Positions 1 through 6,536 of a DNA stretch of 8,488 nucleotides are shown piece after piece. Where the stretch lies: contig CAMZHY010000137.1 of assembly GCA_947307005.1 (NCBI GenBank), forward strand, positions 1 to 8,488. Direction: 5' to 3'. The notes beneath the pieces are model-generated. The model saw nothing but the letters and a program-made list of their open reading frames with translations. It was not told where the DNA came from and did not search any database. The stretch comes from an uncultured Planctomycetaceae bacterium. Its GTDB lineage: Bacteria > Planctomycetota > Planctomycetia > Pirellulales > Thermoguttaceae. The position numbers were made by a program, and so were the translations under genes. The first letter of the stretch is position 1, and every line of letters begins with the position of its first letter.

Positions 1-26
1 ATGTCTATCTCAACGCCGATTGCCTC

Positions 27-1940
27 TCACCGATACATTGGCAAATACCGATATGGTGTCTCTAAAATCAAGACGGCCAGCGCTGTGTTTAAAAGGCGCC
101 CTCCGTCGTTCATATACTGATCGTAAAAAAGCCAGCTTCCGTCCTCGCACTGGTTCGAAGAAAGAACCGACGAACGCGACTGGGTCGCAACTAATAGCTC
201 GCGTAACTTCGGATAACCTTCCTCCCAATACCGTCCTCCATAACTTCGCAGAGCCAACGCCGCGTAATAAGCAAAATACAAGTTATAAATAAGCCTTCCT
301 TCTCTAACGTAAACGATTTTGCGACGATTATTCATTACGCCTTGAAGCGACTTTTTAGCGTTTTGCCAATGACTATCCGCAAGATCAATCCATTTAGCCA
401 ATTGTTCCGCGCCCCGATCTAACTCGTTTTTAACATTAGGATCAGAACTTGGCGTCCAACCGAAGTATTCGCGCATAAGGACGCCAACCGCCGTCGTTCC
501 CCATCTCTTAGAGACGTCTTCTTTCGTTTCAGGACGATAACGGTAAGATCGACCGTTGTCGTCCATAACAAGGTCAAGGAAGGCGCCTGCGCGATAAACG
601 ACGGAAGCAGGAAGTGAAAAGCCTGCGGAAACTCCAGAATGCAGAGCCAACATTTGCCAACCTGTAACGGATAGGTCGCTGGAAATCGTATCGTGAAAAT
701 TGGGATCGCCGATAGAACTATATCTCCACCCCCCGTCGCGCAGTTGAGAACGTTCTATAAAACGCAGCCCCCCCTCGGCAAGCGGTTTGAGATTGGCGTC
801 CTTTGTCATTTCGTACGCCTCGCAGCAGGTAAGGACCGCCAACGCTTGGATGTAAGAAGCGCCGTCATCTATAAAACCATCGCGAAAATCAACGCCGTCT
901 TCCTTCGTTATCGCGTGATACTCAAGATACCGCAACCCGCTAGCGACCGTTTTTTGATAGGGGCCGGACTCTGTGTGCGTATAACCTGAACCCAAAAAAG
1001 GAAGAAGCGCAATTGCAGTCGCCGCGGTTCGACTGGGGTGAAGTCGCTGTAAATACTCGCCTCCCCCGGAAGTGGCGGTCGAATTAACGCATTGACAGGC
1101 GTTTGAACGACCGTTGTCGTCCTCCACTGATAGATCAAAGGACCACCCCCCGTCGGGAAGTTGATGTCTCGCAAGCCATTCAAGGCCGCGTTCGACGGCG
1201 TCCTCGCTTTCACGCGTTACGTCCCCCTTGCGTCCTTGACTCCCGCGTTTACGAGACGCTCTCTCGGTCGCGTCGCCAACGCTTTGAAAAAAGGGAGTCC
1301 CTCCGCCGGCAGTATTTACGCCAACATCCCCCAACGGAACGACCTCATTTGGAATGTTCGATCCGCTTGTCTCGTCCAACTGCTCCATATTGGAGACGTT
1401 AGCCAGTTCATTTATGAGAAGTTGCGAAACTGTCTCCACAGCGTCCGACTCTGAAACAACCTCAAAGGAAGCGTCGTCTTCGGAAGAAATTCCAGACTCG
1501 TCGACAAAGTCAAGCTCGTTGACTTCAAGATAACCGCCGTCGACGGTCGCGCCGATTGTTCCCACGCGTACTGACAACGCTAGAGACAAGAGTATCAACG
1601 CAAGCGCAATATGAACGACGAGACTTATTAAAAACGCAAGATTCCGCTTATCGGAAAGCCTTCGCCAAACGACTTGCGAGACAGAAAGATCGTCCTGTTG
1701 CGCGGAATTGTCGAAAACGAAAGGAACATGATTCGGGCTAAACCGACGTCCATTCGTCGGTGTATGCAACGGAACGTCCTCGCCGCTTAAATCCTCGAAA
1801 TTAATGGGCGTTGAAAGAAAATCCTGACCAAGCGATTCTTTATCGCCGTAATTCGTCCAATTAATCGGTTCTTGTATACGCCAACGGTCAGATAAGGTCT
1901 TCCGCGACGCCCTTTTCTCGCCTTGCTTCAAGCGTTTCAT
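27..1940 (-). CDS. Membrane-anchored prenyltransferase/squalene-oxidase-repeat protein
   Basis: A 637-residue protein. Residues 1-98 are polar and likely disordered. A single hydrophobic segment at about 101-124 follows basic residues (RRLSDKR), which predicts an N-in anchor with the rest outside the cytoplasmic membrane. Residues 130-210 are an acidic linker, then comes a Gly-rich GGGTPFF stretch (212-218). The C-terminal alpha/alpha-barrel region (about 247-637) carries three QW-type repeats, QLPDGGW (260-266), QLRDGGW (399-405) and QCEDGSW (597-603), plus SSDLSVTGWQMLALHSG (420-436) and a YRYLP tail. These resemble a large planctomycete family annotated 'prenyltransferase/squalene oxidase repeat-containing'. 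I see no DXDD acid motif of squalene-hopene cyclases, so it is probably not a cyclase; its role is unknown. The ATG at 1940 has a weak AGGA six bases upstream. It lies downstream of gltA but behind that gene's terminator. Confidence 0.88.
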   Translation of the reverse strand: MKRLKQGEKRASRKTLSDRWRIQEPINWTNYGDKESLGQDFLSTPINFEDLSGEDVPLHTPTNGRRFSPNHVPFVFDNSAQQDDLSVSQVVWRRLSDKRNLAFLISLVVHIALALILLSLALSVRVGTIGATVDGGYLEVNELDFVDESGISSEDDASFEVVSESDAVETVSQLLINELANVSNMEQLDETSGSNIPNEVVPLGDVGVNTAGGGTPFFQSVGDATERASRKRGSQGRKGDVTRESEDAVERGLEWLARHQLPDGGWSFDLSVEDDNGRSNACQCVNSTATSGGGEYLQRLHPSRTAATAIALLPFLGSGYTHTESGPYQKTVASGLRYLEYHAITKEDGVDFRDGFIDDGASYIQALAVLTCCEAYEMTKDANLKPLAEGGLRFIERSQLRDGGWRYSSIGDPNFHDTISSDLSVTGWQMLALHSGVSAGFSLPASVVYRAGAFLDLVMDDNGRSYRYRPETKEDVSKRWGTTAVGVLMREYFGWTPSSDPNVKNELDRGAEQLAKWIDLADSHWQNAKKSLQGVMNNRRKIVYVREGRLIYNLYFAYYAALALRSYGGRYWEEGYPKLRELLVATQSRSSVLSSNQCEDGSWLFYDQYMNDGGRLLNTALAVLILETPYRYLPMYR

Positions 1941-2016
1941 TAAACGTCCTGACCTTTGTCTGAAATTCCCGATTTGTTTTGGAAAGGGAAGGATGAAAAC
2001 GTCAACCTACGCCAAT

Positions 2017-2046
2017 GTTATAACTCAAGGCTAACAATTTCGGCAA
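2017..2046 (-). promoter_or_regulatory. Possible promoter of the squalene-oxidase-repeat gene
   Basis: On the minus strand TTGCCG (2046-2041) and TATAAC (2022-2017) are separated by 18 bases. They match the sigma70 boxes at 4/6 and 5/6. Transcription would begin near 2010, about 70 bases before the ATG. The -35 box touches the U-tract of the gltA terminator. It is a consensus match only, and chance is a real alternative. Confidence 0.3.
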
Positions 2047-2089
2047 AATAGCGCAAGTCCGACCTGAAAGACCAGATCGGACTCGCGCT
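2043..2089 (-). terminator. Intrinsic terminator of citrate synthase gene
   Basis: Arms 2050-2066 and 2073-2089 form a 17-bp stem (15 Watson-Crick pairs and two G-U wobbles when read on the minus strand) with a 6-nt loop. On the minus strand the stem is followed by ATTTTG, a short U-rich tail. No T-run follows in the plus direction, so it acts on leftward transcripts. It sits about 32 bases after the gltA stop. Confidence 0.75.
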
Positions 2090-2121
2090 CGCAATAATGA
2101 ATCCCAATCTCTAAAAACGAC

Positions 2122-3420
2122 TCAGCGTTTTTCCATCTCAATGTAATTAGACTTAGGATTGCCGACATACAACTGACGCGGTCGAATTATCTTTCCACCG
2201 TCGGAAAAATGCTGTTCTTTCCATTGAGCTATCCAACCAGGAAGCCTGCCCATCGCAAACATGACGGTAAACATATTCGTAGGAATGCCCATCGCCCTCA
2301 ATAGAATTCCACTGTAAAAGTCAACGTTTGGATAGAGTTTACGGTCGATAAAATAAGGATCTTTAAGCGCGAGTTCCTCAAGCTTTCGTGCGATATCAAG
2401 AAGCGGATCAGAAATCTTGAGGCGAGCAAAAAGGCGATCACACGCGGACTTTAAAATCTTAGCGCGAGGATCGTAATAACGGTAAACGCGATGACCGAAA
2501 CCAAACAATCGAAAAGAATTGCTTCGATCCTTTGCAGCTTCAATACAATCCTCGGCTCGATAACCGCCCCGATAAATCGACTCTAGCATCTCCATAACCT
2601 TGACGTTAGCGCCGCCATGGAGCGGTCCCCATAGCGCGTTAACTCCCGCGCTACACGAAGCGAACAAGTTCGCTTGGGCGGAGCAAACAACGCGCACGGC
2701 GCTTGCGCTACAATTCTGCTCATGGTCTGCATGAAGTATCAGAATAAGATTGAGAGCGTCTTCCATCTCCTCCGAAACGGCGAACTGCTTGTAAGGTAAT
2801 GAAAACATCATGTGGAGAAAATTGGCGCAGTACCGCATATTAGGATCCGGATAAATAAACGGAAGCCCTACGGAACGACGATACGTAAAGGCCGCGATTG
2901 TTCGCACCTTACTGATAAGGCGAGCGGCGGCCCCCATGAGAATCTTTTCATCTTCAAGGAGAAGAAATTCCTTATGATAGCAAGCCATCATACTGATCAT
3001 CGCCGAGAGTATCGCCATAGGCGGCGCATCAACGGGAAGCGTCGTAAATTGGTCAAGCATACCTTCGTGCAACAATTCGTTGCTGGTAAGCATATCGCGA
3101 AACTGAATCAGTTCCTCCTGATCGGGAAGCCGACCAAATATCAAAGCCCAAGCGACTTCGATAAAATTCGGCTTCGGACGATCAAACTGTTCAATAGGAA
3201 TTCCTCGATAGCGAAGAACGCCGCGATCGCCGTCAATATACGTAATGGAACTGCGACAAATGGCCGTATTGCCAAGCGAAGGATCGTACGTCGTTAATTT
3301 ATGGTCTTTGTAGAGAGAAGTAATATCGATGGAACGTTCGCCCTCAACGCCAGTATAAACGTCAAGGTCAATCTCTTGATCATCAATAATTAGCTTTGCA
3401 TTATCTGAATAGTCGGACAT
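2122..3420 (-). CDS. gltA: Citrate synthase (type II, hexameric family)
   Basis: Condenses acetyl-CoA and oxaloacetate to citrate, the cytoplasmic entry step of the TCA cycle. The 432-residue length and N-terminal extension match the GltA family. The catalytic triad is present: H268 in GPLHGGAN, H310 in FGFGHRVY and D367 in NVDFYSG. Substrate-site histidines are seen in HADHEQNCSAS (H230, H233), and PNMRYCANFLHMMFSLPY is typical of the type II core. The cysteine that E. coli GltA uses in NADH-site chemistry (STPCEPY) is replaced (SLPYKQF), so NADH inhibition may differ; this is inference. The ATG at 3420 is chosen because GGAGG ends eight bases upstream. An upstream in-frame TTG (3435) overlaps that Shine-Dalgarno and would add five residues. 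The gene appears monocistronic. Confidence 0.97.
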   Translation of the reverse strand: MSDYSDNAKLIIDDQEIDLDVYTGVEGERSIDITSLYKDHKLTTYDPSLGNTAICRSSITYIDGDRGVLRYRGIPIEQFDRPKPNFIEVAWALIFGRLPDQEELIQFRDMLTSNELLHEGMLDQFTTLPVDAPPMAILSAMISMMACYHKEFLLLEDEKILMGAAARLISKVRTIAAFTYRRSVGLPFIYPDPNMRYCANFLHMMFSLPYKQFAVSEEMEDALNLILILHADHEQNCSASAVRVVCSAQANLFASCSAGVNALWGPLHGGANVKVMEMLESIYRGGYRAEDCIEAAKDRSNSFRLFGFGHRVYRYYDPRAKILKSACDRLFARLKISDPLLDIARKLEELALKDPYFIDRKLYPNVDFYSGILLRAMGIPTNMFTVMFAMGRLPGWIAQWKEQHFSDGGKIIRPRQLYVGNPKSNYIEMEKR

Positions 3421-3428
3421 AGCAAACG

Positions 3429-3433
3429 CCTCC
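3429..3433 (-). promoter_or_regulatory. Shine-Dalgarno that fixes the gltA start
   Basis: The minus strand reads GGAGG followed by eight bases and then ATG (3420-3418). The alternative TTG start at 3435-3433 overlaps this element and has no comparable site of its own, so the ATG is the likelier start. Confidence 0.8.
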
Positions 3434-3635
3434 AAATTCTCTAGTCAAAAGTCGCAGGCACAAAACACGTCCGCAACGACCGCGCCACAGCGCCTAAAAC
3501 GCGCTAAAGCGCAAAGACAAAAAGAAAACACACTGCTCAAATCTTCGAGAACATCGCGTTACTGAAACTGCATTCTCTTTTTGCAATGAGGAACACGCGG
3601 TCCTGCGCTCAAATCGAACCGTCTACGCAACGCCC

Positions 3636-3663
3636 ATTATACGCGTAAGACGCGCTTTGAAAA
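3636..3663 (-). promoter_or_regulatory. Probable gltA promoter
   Basis: The minus strand has a perfect TATAAT at 3641-3636 with TTTTCA (4/6 to the -35 consensus) 16 bases upstream at 3663-3658. Transcription would start near 3629, giving a leader of about 208 nt before the gltA ATG. The -10 is convincing; the -35 is weak, which could mean an activator is needed. An 8-bp palindrome, TACGCGTA (3640-3647), overlaps the upstream edge of the -10. Confidence 0.5.
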
Positions 3664-3948
3664 GCAAGAAAACAGCCGATTAGAAAAACTCCACCCGTAT
3701 AACAACCGATAAAACCAAGCGAGCAAACAAACATTCCGACAAAGATAAAACTTTATTTAATATACTGTTACGTCAATCTATCTAGTGTTCTTAGTCTTCG
3801 GAGTGTTTTAATAACGTTGACCTCGCCAAACAAGAAGTTCATCCTTTGTTGACGGCAAAAGGATATGTCGCATTAATGATCGATTAACGTCTTCAGATGC
3901 GAAACTCGCCAAAATTCAGTCTTTTCCGTGAAAGTTCTCAAAAAAGTG
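3664..3948. other. Core of divergent intergenic region, no gene seen
   Basis: This AT-richer stretch lies between the two divergent promoters. No open frame has both a ribosome-binding site and a coding-like translation. TTGACG (3849-3854) with ATTAAT (3872-3877) at 17-bp spacing is a weak possible second plus-strand promoter. An isolated minus-strand TTGACG (3776-3771) lacks a partner -10. No convincing hairpin terminator or RNA gene was recognised. Confidence 0.6.
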
Positions 3949-3977
3949 TTGACTAAGAGTATTGGCGACGATATAAA
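3949..3977 (+). promoter_or_regulatory. Strong sigma70-type promoter for the TIM-barrel gene
   Basis: TTGACT (3949-3954) and TATAAA (3972-3977) are separated by exactly 17 bases, each 5/6 to consensus. Transcription is predicted to begin near 3984, about 196 bases before the ATG of the TIM-barrel gene at 4181. It is the best promoter match in the window. Confidence 0.75.
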
Positions 3978-3983
3978 ACCGAC

Positions 3984-4180
3984 AGGGTTTGCATACGCTT
4001 TCTCCTCACGACGCGAGTCGTTCGCTTACTCGTATCGTCGACGGCAGAAAGTCCCTGCCCTTCTATTCGTCCCGTAATAATCGGCGCCTGTCGACCAGAA
4101 ACTGCGCTTGTCATGTCGTACGTTCGACGTAGAAAGCGCAATTCCCAAACAACCGAATTTAACATAAGAGGTTAATCACA
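3984..4180 (+). promoter_or_regulatory. Long, potentially structured 5' leader
   Basis: The stretch between the predicted transcription start and the TIM-barrel ATG contains several helices. ACGAC/GTCGT closes a GCGA tetraloop (4008-4021). GGCAG (4043-4047) pairs with CTGCC (4055-4059). GTCGAC occurs at both 4037-4042 and 4090-4095 and could close a larger domain. A two-part hairpin spans 4103-4140: outer TGCGCTT/AAGCGCA (7 bp), a small internal loop, and inner ATGTCG/CGACGT (6 bp including one G-T). The Shine-Dalgarno GAGG (4168-4171) lies after the last helix. I recognise no known riboswitch class. A 20-codon frame (4113-4175) starts inside the last hairpin but has no visible Shine-Dalgarno. 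Confidence 0.45.
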
Positions 4181-5065
4181 ATGGATCGTCGTTCTTTCCT
4201 TCAGACGGGGCTTTGCGCGGCCGCAGCAGCCTCCCTTTGTCCTTTCAGCGCTTCCGCCATTGCCGAATATAAGAAGTACGAAAAACGTATTCCGATCGGT
4301 CTTGAACTTTACTCGCTTCGCGACGTCATCAACCACGAAACGTTTCCGAAGTACCTGAAATGGGTTGCCGAAACTGGTTACGAATTTGTTGAATTCGCTG
4401 GTTACCACGGGTATGACGGCAAAGAGCTTCGAAAATTGCTTGACGACGTCGGACTCAAAGCCTCTAGCACGCACATCGGCTTCGACCAGATTAAAGGCGA
4501 CAATCTGAAGAGAAGCGCCGAGTTTGCCAATGAAGTCGGTTTCAAATTCTTGATTGTTCCCGGCGGTCTTGAAGGACGCATCCGTGAAAGCCTCGATTCG
4601 AACAAGAAGGTGGCGGAGGAAATGAGCGAATGCGCTGAGCAGGCGGGAAAATTGGGCGTGTTTGTCGGTTTCCACGGTCACTCGGGCGACTATCAAAATA
4701 TCAACGGCACTGAAACTTCCGCGTGGGTAACTTTCTTTAACAACTGCGATCCGCGAGTCATCGCTCAAGTTGACGTTGGATGGTGCGATCATGCCCACAC
4801 TCATGGTCAAAAACTCACTCCTGAAGAAACCCTTCGCGCTCTCCCGGGACGTGGTCGTATCCTTCATATCAAGTCCAACAATACTGACGTTAAGGGTTGC
4901 GTTGTTGCAGATTCCGACGACCACGTCGACTGGAAATCCGTTTTTGAAGCCGCGCACGACGTTGCCGGCACCGAGTTCTTCTGCGTTGAGCAGGAGCAGT
5001 TTAAGGTCAGTTCCTGCGACTCGGCTCGGGAATGCATCGAAAACCTTAAGAAGCTAGGCTGGTGA
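4181..5065 (+). CDS. Tat-exported sugar phosphate isomerase/epimerase-like TIM-barrel protein
   Basis: A 294-residue protein of the xylose-isomerase-like TIM-barrel superfamily (AP_endonuc_2 type). The N-terminus MDRRSFLQ followed by an Ala-rich hydrophobic stretch (about 9-28, SASA) is a twin-arginine signal, so export in folded, possibly metal-loaded form is expected. Barrel landmarks are GLELYSLRD (40-48), a THIG strand end with H98, FHGHSGDY (164-171), DVGW (198-201), HIKS (229-232) and VEQE (269-272). By analogy with this superfamily, H165/H167, D198, H229 and E270 are candidate metal or catalytic residues. The substrate cannot be read from sequence; many secreted planctomycete homologues are merely called sugar phosphate isomerase/epimerase. 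GAGG nine bases before the ATG supports the start. The unit is monocistronic, with its own promoter, long leader and terminator. Confidence 0.9.
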   Translation: MDRRSFLQTGLCAAAAASLCPFSASAIAEYKKYEKRIPIGLELYSLRDVINHETFPKYLKWVAETGYEFVEFAGYHGYDGKELRKLLDDVGLKASSTHIGFDQIKGDNLKRSAEFANEVGFKFLIVPGGLEGRIRESLDSNKKVAEEMSECAEQAGKLGVFVGFHGHSGDYQNINGTETSAWVTFFNNCDPRVIAQVDVGWCDHAHTHGQKLTPEETLRALPGRGRILHIKSNNTDVKGCVVADSDDHVDWKSVFEAAHDVAGTEFFCVEQEQFKVSSCDSARECIENLKKLGW

Positions 5066-5139
5066 TCGTCGGTTTGGTCTTGCCAAACGCCCCTTTTAGA
5101 CGTTCTCATTGTTAGTCGTCGCCGTACATAATGTTGGAG

Positions 5140-5181
5140 AGACGGCGTTTCGCTCGTCAGGACGAAACGCCGTCTTTTTTT
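5140..5181 (+). terminator. Strong intrinsic terminator after the TIM-barrel gene
   Basis: A perfect 13-bp stem (5140-5152 with 5163-5175) with a 10-nt loop runs directly into seven T residues (5175-5181). It is the clearest terminator in the window. A smaller hairpin, GTTTGG/CCAAAC (5072-5077 and 5083-5088), directly after the stop codon is followed by CCCCTTTT and may add weak termination or 3'-end protection. Confidence 0.93.
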
Positions 5182-5213
5182 CTCTCAATTCATGATATCT
5201 CGCAATATTACTC

Positions 5214-5230
5214 GTTCTTTTTAAAAGAAC
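5214..5230. repeat. Perfect 17-bp palindrome, candidate operator
   Basis: GTTCTTTT and AAAAGAAC are perfect 8-base inverted arms around one central T. The site lies 74 bases before the aldehyde-reductase start and beyond the preceding terminator, where an operator for that gene would be expected. No U-tract follows, so a terminator is unlikely. The binding factor is unknown. Confidence 0.5.
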
Positions 5231-5250
5231 CCGCGAACTGGGCAGAGTAA

Positions 5251-5275
5251 ATTGGCAAAGTAACTAATCGCCAAT
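5251..5275. repeat. Second inverted repeat upstream of the aldehyde-reductase gene
   Basis: ATTGGC (5251-5256) and GCCAAT (5270-5275) are perfect 6-base arms separated by 13 bases, so the half-site centres are about two helical turns apart. TTGGCA (5252-5257) could also serve as a -35 box, but the -10 at the right distance (TAAGCT) is poor. Chance is possible at this arm length. Confidence 0.3.
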
Positions 5276-5303
5276 AAGCTTTCGCCCCATTTAGGAGACA
5301 ATG

Positions 5304-6458
5304 ATGAATAATTTTGAATACTGTAATCCGGTTCGTATCGTTTTCGGTAAAGGAACAATTGCCCGAATATCCGATTTAATTCCCCAAGGCTCGAAAGTTC
5401 TCATGGTCTATGGGGGTGGTTCCATCAAAAAGAACGGCGTTTACGATCAAGTCAAGGCCGCTCTCAAAGGATTCGACGTCGTCGAATTCGGCGGAGTCGA
5501 ACCCAACCCTCAATATTCGACTCTCATGAAGGCGGTTACAATCGTTCAAGAAGAAAACGTAACGTTCATCCTCTCTGTAGGCGGAGGATCGACACTCGAT
5601 GGTTCAAAATTTATCGCCGCCGCTGCGAAATACGAAGGAGACGATCCTTGGGATATCCTTGAAAAAGGGGCTGCCGTCAATGACGCCGTTCCGCTCGCCG
5701 ACGTCATCACGCTTCCAGCCACAGGGTCGGAAATGAACTGTCTCGCCGTTATCTCTAAAAAAGAGACGACGGAAAAGCTCGCGTTCGGTTCTCCGTTAGT
5801 TTTCCCTAAATTTTCAATTATCGATCCAACCGTCACTTTCACTCTTCCTTTACGGCAAATCGCAAACGGAGTTGCAGACACGTTTGTTCATGTTATTGAG
5901 CAGTATGTCACTCATTCGGTAAACTCGCCGCTTCAAGATCGTCAGGCGGAAGCGCTCCTCCTTGCGCTCCTCGACGAAGCTCCAAAGGTCTTTACCGCGC
6001 CTGATGATTACGACGTCCGCGCAAACCTGTTCTGGATGGCGACTCAAGCGTTAAACGGTTGGTTAAACGTAGGAGTTGCACAGTGTTGGGCGACCCACAA
6101 CATTGGACATGAGCTTACGGCTCGGGTTGGAGTCGATCACGGTCGTTCCCTCGCGCTTGTTCTTCCGGGCGTATGGCGTCATCAACGTAAAGAAAAAGGG
6201 GAAAGAATCGCTCAACTGGGACGCCGCGTCTTCCAGATTGACGAGCCGAATCTCGACAAGGCGATTGACGCAACCATTGCAGCGACAATTATGTTCTTCC
6301 AGTCTCTTGGGATTAATGCGACCAAAAAAGAGTATGGAGTCACTGACGAAATCATCAAAGCAATCGCCGATCTTGTCGACTCCCGAGGCGTAAAGTTTGG
6401 CGATCGCAAAAACATCGGTGGAAAAGAGATTATCGAAATTCTTAATCTTTGCGATTGA
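5304..6458 (+). CDS. yqhD: NADPH-dependent aldehyde reductase / iron-containing alcohol dehydrogenase (YqhD type)
   Basis: A 384-residue homologue of E. coli YqhD (387 aa), a cytoplasmic enzyme that reduces diverse aldehydes to alcohols with NADPH and protects against reactive aldehydes. Similarity runs end to end: MNNF start, RIVFGKGTI, EFGGVEPNP, DGSKFIAAAA, TLPATGSE, QDRQAE, NYDVRANL-like DYDVRANL, TQALNG and GHELTARVGVDH. The metal site is intact: D192, H196, H265 and H279, with the same spacing as D194/H198/H267/H281 of YqhD. GGGS at 37-40, where NAD-dependent relatives have an acidic residue, supports NADPH preference. Two ATGs are adjacent (5301, 5304). The second lies six bases after AGGAG (5293-5297) and matches the YqhD N-terminus, so it is preferred. 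The unit is bracketed by terminators, with candidate operators upstream and no clear promoter. Confidence 0.94.
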   Translation: MNNFEYCNPVRIVFGKGTIARISDLIPQGSKVLMVYGGGSIKKNGVYDQVKAALKGFDVVEFGGVEPNPQYSTLMKAVTIVQEENVTFILSVGGGSTLDGSKFIAAAAKYEGDDPWDILEKGAAVNDAVPLADVITLPATGSEMNCLAVISKKETTEKLAFGSPLVFPKFSIIDPTVTFTLPLRQIANGVADTFVHVIEQYVTHSVNSPLQDRQAEALLLALLDEAPKVFTAPDDYDVRANLFWMATQALNGWLNVGVAQCWATHNIGHELTARVGVDHGRSLALVLPGVWRHQRKEKGERIAQLGRRVFQIDEPNLDKAIDATIAATIMFFQSLGINATKKEYGVTDEIIKAIADLVDSRGVKFGDRKNIGGKEIIEILNLCD

Positions 6459-6492
6459 CGGATAAAAGCAGCGGCGTTATCGAGGAACTTCC

Positions 6493-6533
6493 AAACTTAT
6501 CACGCCTCTAACGACGTGATAAGTTTGCTTTTC
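6493..6533 (+). terminator. Intrinsic terminator after the yqhD-like gene
   Basis: A perfect 12-bp stem (6493-6504 with 6515-6526) and 10-nt loop begin 35 bases after the stop codon. The stem ends in TTT, followed by GC and TTTT, so the U-tract is interrupted but still U-rich. The left arm is preceded by GGAACTTCC rather than an A-run, so leftward action is not expected. Confidence 0.8.
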
Positions 6534-6536
6534 ACG

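Noticed and set aside
20..292. A 90-codon plus-strand frame opposite the C-terminus of the QW-repeat protein
   Set aside because: It is antisense to the conserved QW3 and YRYLP tail of the real gene, with no start signal.
2812..3297. A 161-codon open frame on the plus strand
   Set aside because: It is antisense to the conserved core of citrate synthase and its translation is basic and low in coding character. No ribosome-binding site was seen.
3501..3512. GCGC-TAAA-GCGC hairpin as a terminator
   Set aside because: The stem is only 4-5 bp and no T-run follows on either strand, so it is not an intrinsic terminator.
3586..3648. A 20-codon plus-strand frame starting MRNTRSC
   Set aside because: No ribosome-binding site precedes it, it overlaps the gltA promoter, and frames of this length are expected by chance.
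3817..3877. Additional plus-strand TTGAC-type boxes as promoters
   Set aside because: TTGACC (3817) has no -10 at 16-18 bp, and TTGACG (3849) has only ATTAAT at 17 bp. Both are much weaker than the promoter at 3949-3977.
3953..4165. A 70-codon minus-strand frame in the divergent intergenic region
   Set aside because: Its start has no Shine-Dalgarno (upstream reads GTGATTAACCTCTT), the translation matches no family I know, and it overlaps the strong opposite-strand promoter and structured leader.
4172..4957. A 261-codon open frame on the minus strand
   Set aside because: It is antisense to the TIM-barrel gene, which has a Shine-Dalgarno, Tat signal, conserved motifs and a terminator. The antisense translation resembles no family I recognise and is explained as a mirror of the real gene's codon pattern.
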